Source: Rhodamnia argentea
Lineage: Eukaryota > Streptophyta > Magnoliopsida > Myrtales > Myrtaceae
Length of the DNA: 64,000 nt
Reading direction: 5' to 3'
NCBI RefSeq assembly: GCF_020921035.1
Contig: NC_063156.1
Span: forward strand, 25,034,283-25,098,282
Shown: positions 1 to 11,600 of the stretch, piece by piece
Position numbering within the stretch: position 1 is the first letter of the stretch
Layout of the letters: every line of letters begins with the position of its first letter
Notes under the pieces: generated by a model
Database searches by the model: none
Told to the model about the DNA's origin: nothing
The model's input: the letters and a program-made list of their open reading frames with translations, nothing else
Program-made: the position numbers and the translations under genes

Positions 1-1781
1 GACCCTTCCTGGCTTTATCGAAGCAAACTGTGTATGGAATATGATTTCCACCTTCCCAGTTGCCAAATTCAGGTACGCGTGGATGTTCCTGCAGTAGGGA
101 CATAAGAATATGACCTGTCAGCTGAATACATCTTGGTAATTCCAATTATTTGCTCAACTTATCAGACCTAAAGCAGCTCGTATTTCATCCAAGAACAAAA
201 CAAGCGCATGCAAAACTGTAACTATTATTAGATTGAATCGTTTTATGCAGAGCCAGAGAAAACCAAGGATGACATGTAAATCCCAACTATTCATCACGAT
301 TAAGTCACAAACGTATCAGCTATATTTTTTGTCACTTCAGTGCCAGAAGGCATTTGGAGTCACGATAGCTGATGTGCACTGTTTCACCTAGTTCTTTGCG
401 TCATACTAATTGCTATATTCAACCCAGAAAAAGCATGACTGAGCATGATGTTTCCAGCAGATAAAAAAAGGGACCAAGCACAAAGCCGAACAAAGTGTGG
501 CAAAGATCCTCAATATGGATACTTTGATGGTTAATAGCTACTGAACAAATAATCAAAGAACCAGAACAACGGCTGTAATATGAATCGAAATATACTTTTC
601 TCTTAACGTTTTGTTGAGGGGAGAAAGGAAAAATACAAACTGATTTGAGGCACTAAAAAATCCTCAATGAAGTATGGGAGAAAATTCTAGCAAAATAATG
701 CAACCTCAAAAAGGGAAAGCATAGAGTCATGTCCTCCATAATGAACAAAGTTATCTCGGTGAGACTGGTGCCGAAGTAACAGTTTCAGATCCAGAGGAGA
801 CAATTCCCCTAGGAACAGTGGGCTGACAATGTTGCGGAACATTGTTAACTTCGAAGCCAGCGTTTCAGAGAAAGAAATCAAACAATCCTAAAGGGTTACT
901 TCAGCTGGAATAAAATCATGAACAACTGTGCTCAGCCACACTTAAACTATAATTGTCTTTCTTGCACATAAAAATTTGAAGTCACCACAGAAAACAAAGG
1001 AAACGACATCTTCAAATGCAACCAAAATCAAATGTCTAAGAAAGAAACAGATTACACTCTCCACTTCTAGAATGCAAAAGGTTTTGCTGCTCATTAATCC
1101 AGCTTCCATATCATCAGTATCAGCGCTGCGAACTGTAACAGGACGCTGAAAAACTACCACCATGTTCCTTTTCCCCAAATAGCTTACACGTCAATCGAAT
1201 TTTCTTCGCAAAAAGGTCCGCATCGTCGAGTTTCTGATTCATGTAAAGCCCTCGCTCAATGGCAAGCTAGACGAACAGTGGGGCGACGAAGAGCAACAGT
1301 CAAATCGTGATGCAGTAAATGACAGGCTTTCCTTTAAGCCAAACCGATGGCCCTGTGTGGCTAACCTTAACGAGCTATGTAGACCCAACACCGAATCCAC
1401 ATGGCTAAGACAATTCCCTCAAGTCAACAGCCCGAGTTGCGCAAGCATATGAGAAAACCCAGAATCGCGGTTCCCAAATGAAGAGCATGAGAGAACATAT
1501 CAACCGCACAGAAACTTAAATCCACCATGACAGACAAATTCGTTCCCTTCTCTTCATGCTTGCTCTGATCCCGAAGTTCGGTAGCAAGAGACATGGGAAA
1601 ACAACACAATCGCGTCTCAGGACAGCACCAAATATTTTCGGAAGATAAAAAGGAATGAAAACGAGCAATTGAAGCCTTTGAAGCATATAGATGTTCATAA
1701 TCAAAACAGGAGCGAAGAGCAAGACGCGACAAATTAATAACCTTCAAAACAAAATTCTCAACCAGAGCCACTCACAGCCAT
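1..1781 (-). CDS. NOI/RIN4-like protein, 5' part
   Basis: Partial gene that runs off the left edge. Two exons are read: 1776-1781 (only ATG GCT, Met-Ala) and 1-88. The intron 89-1775 has a strong GTGAGT donor and a CTGCAG acceptor, and the frame is kept. Exon 2 gives E-H-P-R-V-P-E-F-G-N-W-E, then N-H-I-P-Y-T and F-D-K-A-R-K-G. This is the NOI (nitrate-induced) domain of RIN4-type proteins, whose hallmark is VPxFGxW followed by YTxxFDxARK. Known family members are small, membrane-attached immune-signalling proteins cleaved by bacterial effectors; whether this one shares that role is inference. The C-terminus, where an acylated Cys tail would be expected, lies outside the window. The 5' UTR should extend upstream of 1781. 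Confidence 0.85.
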
Positions 1782-2964
1782 TCCAGTTCCCTACCCAGCT
1801 CCGAAATAATTCTCCCACAATCCGAAATTTCTACTTCTTGTCTGATTTTCCACCAAACGAAACCGCAAAAGACCGAGCTCTCTTCGGAATCCTTCACCCC
1901 CACACAGAGAGAGAGAAGATGGAGAGAGAATGGTCAAATATTACAGGTGGCGACCGTCAATGGGGGATAAACTCCCCCCCTCTCTCTCCCTGACTCCGTT
2001 TCTTCGTAGTTTCAAACGTCGCACTCAATCCCCAGTACACGTCTACTGTATGCATCCCGTCGCATACAGATTTCGCGGCATACGCTCCCTTCGAGAAACG
2101 CTATGGCCACGAAGAACTTTTGCTGCTTATACACGGCGTCCATGCACGGTTGCTCGGAAGCGGGGAACGGCGTTAGAAGTTGATTGGCCAGCTCCCGAAA
2201 TGACGCCGTCACAGTTAATGGCGGCTGGCTTGGTTGATTGAATGTGGGAAGCCGCTCCTGTCGTCTTGCTCCGAGGGCTTTTTTAACCGACTTCCACGGT
2301 TACTGGATTTGTCGCCTTCCTTACCGACACTTTCTATTTTCAACCCCCGCGCTTCTCGTATTTTTATTTTTTCCCCCGCATGGGAATACTGTTTTCGAAT
2401 ACCACCCCAATGTGTCAATGCTCACTACAGTTTTAATAATCGCGAGAAAGTCGCGTCGAATTTCGTTCGGCGAAGATAGGTCCTAATGCTTAGCTTAGTG
2501 GTTAACCGACAATGCAAACACCCATCCATCATTCCGACCAGCATTTTCAATCATGAAAAGTCGAGAAAATAAACGAATTTCTTTTGAATTTCGGTAACGT
2601 GGAAAGATAAAATGTTGTACTTTTAAGTCTATATCGGAAGCTAACCGCACTTTCATAACCAAACAAAGCTCGTGGAACAATTCAAAAGGGAAGAAAAGAC
2701 TCGATACTGTGGTAAATTTGAAATTCCAACTCGATTCTCGACGATGCGTGTAAATTATCTCGTTTTTATACGTCACGTAGTACCTTTGCCCCGGTGTATG
2801 GCAAGCACACGTTAAGGTGATTTTGTCGTGATATTATCAATTTATTATATTTTGATTTTGGAGGAAGTCACTTGCCATATTCAAAAGGCAAAAGAAAGAA
2901 GAAGAAGGAAAAACTCTACTTTTCGCCCCTTTAATTTCACACGGTTTCTCTAACTAAGTCGATA

Positions 2965-3670
2965 TATTTTTAGGGAAAATTTCAAAAAAGGGCCTCAAAT
3001 GCCCTACTTTCTCAAAAGGGTCAAGTGGCTTTGTGTCGAATAAGGGCCTAGTGCCTTCGTGTTTGAAAAGGGGCTGGCTGGGGTTTTGGGTTTTTGTTTT
3101 TCGTTTATTTCTTTGTTTTTCCTTTTTTTTTACTTTTCTTTTTTTTCTTCCTCATCGGCCGTGGGGCGCGGCCTCGCCGGCGGTGCGAGGCCGCCCTCTC
3201 CTAGGCGGGCGGCCTAGTGGTGCCGGCGAGGGGAGCCCTTGCCGTTGGGCAAATCCGCCCCATTGAATCCCACGCAATCTGGTCCACCGGGTTGTGGTCG
3301 GGCGTGGGCAAGGTTCTCCCACCCAAGAGAGGGCGACCCTTGCCCCGAGCCGAGGCGGTGGTGGTGCGTTTGCGGATGTTCGCGTCGGAGACGGCCTACC
3401 TGTTCGTCGAGGTTCATTTTTGAGCGTTTTGCTTTCTTTGCCACCAAAACCGCACGATCCTTGCTCGATGACACTCGATTCGATCTCCACTTGTGCGTAG
3501 ATTTTTATTGGAATTGGACGGCACGACCAGTTCCTCTGCTTCCCCACTCAATATTCTGTCTATTCTCTCCGAACGTCCCTTTCTCGCCTACGAAGAGAGC
3601 GGCCTCCCTTGGGCGCGTCGAATGAGGGTGTGGTCGCCTTTGGGTTGGGCGACTCTGCCCTTGGCATCAA
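2965..3670. repeat. GC-rich island behind AAGGGCCT-type subterminal motifs
   Basis: From about 2990 to 3075 the sequence repeats phrases such as AAGGGCCT and CAAGTGGC at intervals. A T-rich tract follows, and then an abrupt GC-rich block (3150-3400) with CGCCGGCG-type words. The same style (subterminal short repeats, T-rich spacer, GC-rich core) is seen in the MULE at 58723-60022 and in the element at 41350-42085. I infer a degraded non-autonomous DNA transposon. I could not find the right end or a target duplication. Confidence 0.35.
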
Positions 3671-3839
3671 CTCTTAAACAAGCCAATCCAAAGGAGATAG
3701 CTCGGCAGGTATCAAATCATGTTATTGGGAGATGGGGGCTCGATCTGTAGAGGAAGAGGTGGAGGGGTGGCCGGAGGTGCTTCTTATTCTTGCGGGGTGG
3801 GGAGATGGCGGCGATTTGAGCATGGGCTTGCTGGATGCG

Positions 3840-4035
3840 GGCGAGGAAGGGCGCGGTGGTGGAGGCCAAAAAAAAAGGAAAAGTAAAAAAGGAAGGAACA
3901 CGGAGTGGCGAGATTTGGATGGGCTTTGGATTGGGTGAGGGAAGGGCGCGGTGGGGAGAGAGAGAGGAGAGAGAGCGGTGGTGGAGGCCAAAAAAAAGAA
4001 GGAAAAAGTAAAAAAAAGGGAAGAACAAAGGAGAT
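3840..4035. repeat. Purine-rich direct duplication
   Basis: The phrase GAAGGGCGCGGTGG...GGAGGCC followed by a run of A, GGAAAAAGTAAAA and GGAAG occurs twice, starting near 3847 and again near 3940. The second copy is split by a GAGAGA microsatellite. This looks like local tandem duplication with slippage and has no coding content. Confidence 0.5.
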
Positions 4036-4611
4036 AAATCGAAATGTAAAGACCCAACCTAGCCCTTTTTTAATTTAACCAAAATTTTTTTTTGAAAATG
4101 TTGGCCTTTTTTCCTATTTTTTATTTGTCTAATCGAATCTTTTACTTTCTACTTGTCGTGTCGCGTCCCTTCAACACCAAACCCGCTCAAATGCAGTTGA
4201 CTTGATCTTCGAACACGTGGAGCGTCAATTTAGACAATATAGGCAAAGATGGAGTACGATATGAACGAAAGTTTAGCTTTGAGCGTCCATTTTGGAAAAT
4301 TTTACCCACGTCGACTACAATGTCATCATTACGTGTGCTTGTTTGTTGGATTTGGCATATACTATTAGAGCAACTTGAATAGAAAAAGAAGCATTAGTTT
4401 GAGGATTTGATTAGACAAATTAAGAATGCAGGGACTTAATTAGAAAAAGTGTAAAAGTAGAATATTTCCTAGAAAAAAAGGGTTGTCCGGCTGATTTAAC
4501 TACAATATGCCATGTCGAATACCAAATATAATTCGACTTTAGCATCCTCCCTTACCAAGACATAACAAAGTCATTACCGTTCCCAAAAATTGATTTTTCT
4601 CGTCATCACTA

Positions 4612-5365
4612 TGTATGCACAAAGGAAGTAGGAATCACCCAGACCCATATCAAACTAGCCTAGAACCGATGGGTCCCAAGGGAATCGATTTTATTCCCAA
4701 TTCAAATAAATGGGAACCAGTGAGTACTAGTCTGGTTCCCAATTTTAGGTGTGGAACCACCCGCCCGCCCGCCCGCCTGGACCAAACCGGCAAAATATAA
4801 GTATAGTATATATCTTTAAATATTTTAAAAAAATAAACACCCTAATCTTGCTTGTTAGTCTTCTCTCTCATCTATGTCTCTTTCATCTCAATTCTCTCGA
4901 GCAACTCCTTCATCTCTCCATCTCTCAACTCTCAACTCCCATCAACTCATTGCTACACCTCCAACCGTTCCTTGTAGACAAGACTCACGACCTCACCTCC
5001 CACTCTCGGTCACCTCCACTTGCTATAAATTGGAAACCCCAGTTGTTGCTATTTGCTCCTTTTTAGTTTCTTCAATCTACCACCGTTCGAAGCACTAAGA
5101 GGAAAGTGAACATTATTTGCATATGTTTGAAGTATTTTTACAAACAATAGGGCAATTAAAAAACATGACATTCTTTTTTGCCGAAAAGAAAAGAACCTTG
5201 ATGGACTAGTTTACGGCTTGCTGGAAAACAAGCCACTAATCACATAAAACTTGGTGGTTCTATGGAACTGAATGACGAATGGGTGTTTCCCGATTTTAAA
5301 TTTTCAAAACCGATCCTTAGTGGGGGGATTCCCACTATGGAACCGCCCATATTAGAACCGATCAA
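4612..5365. repeat. Dispersed GGTTCC-rich repeat, copy 1
   Basis: Both ends are rich in GGTTCC/GGAACC and ACCGAT words (GGGAACCAG, GGTTCCCAA near 4715-4745; GGAACCGCCC, AGAACCGATC near 5338-5362). Between them lies an AT-rich stretch with TTTAAATATTTT and a CT-rich low-complexity stretch (4860-5000). Matching phrases recur at 6338-6700 and 20236-20672, so this is a dispersed family, probably a decayed DNA transposon. I see no coding capacity. Confidence 0.45.
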
Positions 5366-6337
5366 CCTTAATATGCGTCACCATGAAATAAATACAAGTA
5401 TTTTCAATATTAAGTACGATTAATAAGTATCTCAAAATACTCTCTAACCCGGCACTAAAAGAATTACTGGAGGCATTCAATTTTCTATTTTTTTGGTCGC
5501 ATTTCAGTTGCTCCTGGCTAGAAAGTGACTTGGCAGCAACCGAATAATTGATTGATGAAAGTGTCATTATTAATTTATTATACATGCTAATTGTGCTGTT
5601 CAATTGGACAACTTAGTGAATGTAGTGGGTCATTGGGCCCCACCTCAATCATCAGCGAGCAGGCGACCCTCGTCCGAATTTGGTTGTCAGTACCCCCACT
5701 AAGGCAATTACATCATTAATTGTTTAATCGCTGGTAACGCCAATCATAAGAAAAGCTATGAGCCTTATTGAACGGCGACGTGCATGATTTTCTAGAAGAA
5801 CATCATAATTTAAGGATGCCTTGGATTTATGTGAGGTAGAGAATACACTATGATGTTTTTTTTTTCCTTCTTATCGAAGCACGTAAAACCAAAATGAAAA
5901 ACGTCCATCGAAAGTTTAAAACTTATCATGAAAGTGCAATTGACTTTCGGAACTTTTAGAAAGTGCAATCAATCTTAAAACTAGTCAAATTGGTGTAGTA
6001 AAGTATTTTCGTCGACTTCATCCGGCTTGGCTAATCGAAAATGCTAACGTGACTTGACTTTTTTATATTTATTTTTTCCCTTTTACATGGCACTAACATG
6101 ACTAAAATATGAAACATAAAGCTACAACGACACGCGTTCTTGTCCATATCGACCTTTTTTCAATCCAAATTTCAGTAGATAAAAACAAGCTAATTTAACA
6201 AATACAAAAAAAAAAAAAAAAGAAGAAGAGGACAAAACCAGCCATAAAATTGGGATTGAAAAAAAAATCAGACTTGGACAAAGACTCGTCATGTTAGCAT
6301 TGTACTTCATGTTTTGGTCATGTCAATGCACGTAGTA

Positions 6338-6700
6338 GGGGTGATCAGTTCCAAGATAGGTGATTCCTATCCAAGGACGGGGAACTGCCCACTAACAGCC
6401 AGTTCTACGAAATGAGAATCGAGAACTTTCCACTAATTCTTGGACCCATCTAGAAATTGGACCACAGATCATGTCCGATCTTCGGGTGGGTCAATGGAAG
6501 TCACAAGTTCAAGGTTTCTTTCTTTTTCGAGGGAGAGCGTGCGTGAGGAGGTGGAGGACTAGGCTTGAGAGAGGGCTGGAATTAATTTTATATACATGGT
6601 CCAGGTGGTCCGAGCGGACCGTTCCAACCTGGAACAGGGCATCGCCAAGGACTAACCAGTTTGGCCCAATTTGGACGGTTCCCGGTTCTTTTACACACTC
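6338..6700. repeat. Dispersed GGTTCC-rich repeat, copy 2
   Basis: Begins TAGGGGTGATCAGTTCC and continues with GGGGAACTG, then ends with GGTTCCCGGTTC. The start resembles the TAGGGRTGA-type termini of hAT-like elements. It is shorter than copy 1 and has no clear target duplication. Confidence 0.4.
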
Positions 6701-7914
6701 ATATCATGTAAAAAGAGAAAAATAAAAAAAAAAACACCTACGACTTATTTGATTCAAAATCTTATTATCAACGAATACGAATGCGTTTTTGCATGAGCTC
6801 AGGGATATGGTTCCCATAGATAATTTCAATCTGAAGAGGGCAACTCATCCCTTGCTAAGGAGATTTTGCCTGGTTTTTTTCACTCGCAGAAGACTAAGCC
6901 TTGCTGCTTGGATAAGAGGTAATCAGACTTTCGCCTTTCGTCGGTTCTCTTCAATGCATTTACGCCGCAAAATCTAGGGTTTTTGTTGCATACAAGTATA
7001 TTTGTTGGAACGTTGATACATAATTAATGGGATGCTTAATGTACTCTTCATTGCCCAATTAAATGATCTTGACAATATTGGTATAAATGATCTTTCCCTC
7101 GTGTTTAGCTATAGCGATAACCCATGAGCCTAGAGCCGCTTAGCGTTGCATATTCGAACTCATTAAAGCTCGATTCGCATCCTTACTATTCTCTATTAGT
7201 AAAGTCATTAACGGGATGACTTAATTGCATCAATTTGACAGATTTGTGACTTAATTGCATTTTTTTAAAAATTTTAAGATTCAATTATTATTTCGTGATA
7301 AATTTCGAGACTTTCATGCACTTATGAGAAACATAATTCAGTAAACCAGTGCCCTATGGTTTAGATAAGTCAGCAACAAAGAGTACAAAAGTTCTATTAC
7401 AAAAGTTAGAGCTCTTTATGTCATAATCATATCTTTGGAGTTTGGAATATGAAATTGAATGGATTTCTCCATTTACAGTAATCTTTTATGCACTAAATAC
7501 AATTTCTTGGATAGAATGAAACTTCTATTTATTTTTATTGATTGTTTTCTTTATTCTAAATTTGATTTTTTTTGTATAAGTCACACCAGCCAAGAATACA
7601 CTTGGAAAAAGCTTTCTCTAATCAATAGATAAAATCTGGATATACTCTGTTTTTATCCTCTTTTTTTTCTGAAAATTAATTTCAATAACAAATAGAAGGA
7701 TTATTAATCGTAATCTCATGATAATGAGTTTTTTTTTTATTTCAAACTAACATGTGTTTCTTAAAAATCTATTTCAAGATATTTGTGTTTAAATTTTTGA
7801 AAGTTGGACGCGTGAGATCAAAATTGGTAAACGTCAAATCGATTAGTTAAAATTTATTATTAATTGTGGGTAATGTGGCGGAAAAGGCATCACCACGTGT
7901 TTCGCCCGAATATA

Positions 7915-8550
7915 TATTCCTAAATCGATCACTAAACGTGCTTGAACTTTTAATTTGTTTTATATGATCCCTAAACTTGTAAATAGATGTGTAAAATGGG
8001 TGGATTGAGTCGGGCCGAATATAATCCGACATATATTGACCCATTTAACCCATTTTGATATATTTTCATTTTATATAAATCTAGTGACCCACATCGACTC
8101 GACTTGTATTGGTAAAACACTTTAATATTAAAATCTAGGTTAGAGAAAATTATTTCCCATATATTTTAAATATATATTTTGCTAATTTTTTTTATAATTT
8201 TCTTAGCTAATCTATTTATGACCTATTTAAAATCCACTTATGACCCATTAAATTTTTAAGTAACTTATTTATGATCCACTCTTAAAACTTAAGGAACCTA
8301 TTTATAATCCACCACCATAAAAAATGGGCAAATATGTGTTCTATACTCATTTTTCCACCTCTACGTTAGATTGTATGAACATGCTTAATATTATCGTTCC
8401 ATTAATTCATATTAAGGGATAATATTGTTCATTTTTTATATTCTAAAGACTAAATTAAATATGTACATAAATTAAAAATTTTACAAATTATATTCTAAAT
8501 TGGATTAAAGTTCGAGCCTTAAAATTTAAAAATCATGTTATAGTTCAGCA
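7915..8550. repeat. Foldback-type MITE split by an insertion
   Basis: The left half (about 7915-7983) and right half (about 8364-8550) carry the same phrases as the foldback element at 19800-20195: CTTGAACTTTTAATTTG, CCATTAATTCA and GGGATAAT. They are separated by a different 380-bp element (7984-8363). The right half ends close to the presumed PIG-S transcription start, so it probably forms part of that promoter. Boundaries are approximate. Confidence 0.45.
7984..8363. mobile_element. Small hAT-like non-autonomous element, nested
   Basis: The left terminus TAGATGTGTAAAATGGGT and the inverted right terminus TAGAGGTGGAAAAATGAGT match at most positions. The interior has repeated TTTATGACCCA/TTTATGATCCA words. 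TAGRGGTGKVAAA-type ends are typical of small plant hAT elements. A convincing 8-bp target duplication was not seen, so the superfamily is tentative. It interrupts the foldback MITE around it and is therefore the younger insertion. Confidence 0.45.
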
Positions 8551-8653
8551 CCAATCGTGCCATTAAACGGAAAACAGCAGCTCTACACTGAGCTTGAAGA
8601 AGAGCTGAAGACGCAGCTTCAGCTTCTTCGTCTTTCTCTCTCCTGCGCCAACA

Positions 8654-11600
8654 ATGGCGGAGATCACCGAATCGCCAGAAAGCTCGCCGGACCCACCCGA
8701 GACAAAATCCGAACAACGGGAGGAGTTCGATCCCGAAACCATGCGAAGAACCAAACCCGGAGTGAAGCGCCTCGTCCTCACCTTCTCCGTCCTCATTTCT
8801 TTCGTAATCGGTATATCTCGCTCGCTCCAAGCTACCTCTGTTCTTCCTCCTATGCGTCTTTTCTTCAATTTCAGTCTCGGCTGCCATCTCGTTGCATCAC
8901 GCAGTTTCGCAGTTCTGTTGAAACAGTTTCTCTCGTCCGTAGGTTTTCCTTTCTTGTGGAAATCGGTCGAAATCTACCGCGCCCCGCTTCTGTTCGACGA
9001 TATCGATTTACTGTCCAAGCGGATGGAATCGGAGCCTCTACGGTTTCCGTGTAATTTTCGCGCGGTGTTCGTAGGGTTTGATTTTGGATCAGCTGATTTC
9101 GACCGTGCCGATGATCTGCAATCGTCAATTTCCAATCGGATGGACAAATTTGTGTCGGGAACTTCGCCATGTGGAACCTGCAGTAGCAATTATTCTGTCT
9201 CGGTGACAATGGAATCAAACTCTCGTTGCATCCAGAGCCAAAGTGGGAGACATTCGTGTTCGTATCAGTGTGGTGCAATTAGTTCAATAGATTTTCGTGG
9301 TGATGATGAGAGTGTTGACGATTCATTGGAGCGTGTATTGGGAGGAGAGTGTTCAGGGTTAGCTGGGAAGGTATACACCGTAGTGATAGTGAATAAGGAC
9401 GCGGAGGATAAAGCCATAATAGGAAAGTACAGACATGCTTGGATTGTTGGTAGGGTGCAGGAAGAGGAAGCTGTGGAAAAAATTGCAGAGATTTTTGTTA
9501 AAGTGTTCTCAAACGGTGGCAAAGAGGAAGGATTGATTCATGGGGAATTTATGCCTGTTGGAGCGGATGGAAGGATCGTGCTTTCTTTCAATTTGCTCAA
9601 TTCCGATCCACAGGATTGGATTTATGATTGGTACAGGGATTTAACTCCCATCTCTGTATTACCCACATATTTTGTCATGCTATTATTGATGCGTGTCATT
9701 TTTGTGTTGGGTCTCCTTTGTGTCATATTTCATCCTGAAATCAGTGAATTATGATTCGGAAGAGAAGACCATGATTGTCCTGGTTTGCAAGGACATTCTT
9801 ATGATATCTCTGTGCCATGTATCTATGTTGTGAATCAGCAGTTCTCAGAGCTGTCTACCCTCTGTTGTTAAAGTTACCTTATAAATAGGAGACAAGTTTT
9901 GCAGATGGCTCCTTATTTTTCATGAGGCCTCATCAGTGAATTCCAGGGATCCAGTGCTTGGACATTGGTCCTAAATATTTCAACATTTTCACTGATACAA
10001 ATTTTTTTTTTTTTTTTTGTGTGTCTAAACAAATGATTGAAGCAAAAATGGATATTCATACGGTACCCAGCAGTGCTTTTGGATCATCACTTCCTTTTTC
10101 TCAAATTCTTGGAATCCTCTTCAGAAACTGAATCATTTTGATCCCAAGCTCTTCCTTCGTATTGGTGCATCTGAACAACGGAACTTGTACATTGTAGGAC
10201 TCACTGTTCACTGTTATGACTATTATTCATCCTGATTACATGCAGGGATTTTAATATGATAGAGGAGCATATGTTGTCCCCAGTAGTTGATACTTTGGGA
10301 CCTGTTGCAAACATAACTGTGGAAAGTCAGGTGCTAGATCTAGCTCTTTTGTATATGTGTATATACAGAGTGCCATTCTCTAACAAAATGGAGGCAGCCT
10401 GTGGGTCTGAACGAGTGTTGTGTGCCACTGAAATCTTGTGCTTTGCCAATTTTTGCATCATAAGAATTGCAGTGACTAACATTTTGCCTCTGATTTCCAG
10501 GTTCTATATTATACTCCAAAATCCAGTTATGCTTATTGGGATGAAGAGTTGAAAAGCTTCATCTTAAACACCGGTGATCTTCCATTCTTTGTAAGTTCAT
10601 GCAATTTTCTTCATTATCCTCCGATGATATCATATCAACTTGTAGAGAAACCCCAGATTCCACATTCCCTTTTAAGAGCTCTGTTGCCTAAACAAGAATG
10701 AGCTTCCATTTCATATTTTCTTCATTATCAAAGATGCCTCGAAAATAATTACAATAGTTCATTTCTATGCATGTTGTGCTATGTAGAATGTACCATATCT
10801 GAATTGGTTTTATTGCAGACTAGCGTCACTGCACTGCAAACGCCTAAATTGATGCTTTAAAGCTATTAAGGAAAAGGAAAGTAGAGGATATAACAGAACA
10901 AAAACTACATTGACTGTCATGATAGATGTATATCTTTCATTTGAAAGTTTTACTTCTCTCTTGATAGCATTATTTCTGAGTATTCTTTTCTAGTCTCATT
11001 GACTTAACGAATCGACAGGTGAATTCAAATGAGTGGCATCTGGACACTTCAACTGCAGCTGGCGGACGGTCAAAGGTATTGCAGCTTGTGCTGTAAGTTT
11101 CTCTATCTCTATTGAAGATATTGCGGCTAGTGAAGCACCTTTTAAATGTTACAGTAGTCAAGCCTTCTCTCCTTGCTTGTAGATACATACCATCTGCAAA
11201 GGAGTGCCCTCTAAACTTACAGCTTCCGAATGGGGAGATCTCCAAGGCCAATGGATACATATCGCCTGTCAGTTGTGAAGCCTTTGAACTTTTTGTACTT
11301 TCTGTCCTTGTGTCTTTTTCTTAATGGCTTTGTCCGATGTCTTGCATACATTAATCTTGCAGATGTGGGGAGGTGTAGTTGTTTGGAATCCTATGAATTG
11401 TTTTCAGGATCCAGAAAAGTACCCTGCATGGCACAAAATTTCTCCTCAGGTATAGAGTTTTATCTTGAAGGTATAATTCCTTCCTTTTTTGTTGGTATTC
11501 AAAAAGATATGAAATCTGGTTCTGACACAAGAGGGTTCGGGAAGTTCAATTGAAATTGCTTTTAGGTGTTCATTGTCCTTTTTTTTAAACATTCATGTTA

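Larger units (their letters stand above)
1782..8540. other. Intergenic, repeat-rich, no gene seen
   Basis: AT-rich spacer between the NOI-like gene and PIG-S. It contains the NOI-like 5' UTR and promoter (about 1782-2100, GA/CT-rich), a GC-rich island (3150-3670), purine-rich duplicated sequence (3840-4035), two copies of a dispersed GGTTCC-rich repeat and a nested pair of small transposons just before PIG-S. Stretches 2250-2950, 5370-6330 and 6720-7900 show nothing I can name. The open frames here are short and unsupported. Confidence 0.6.
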
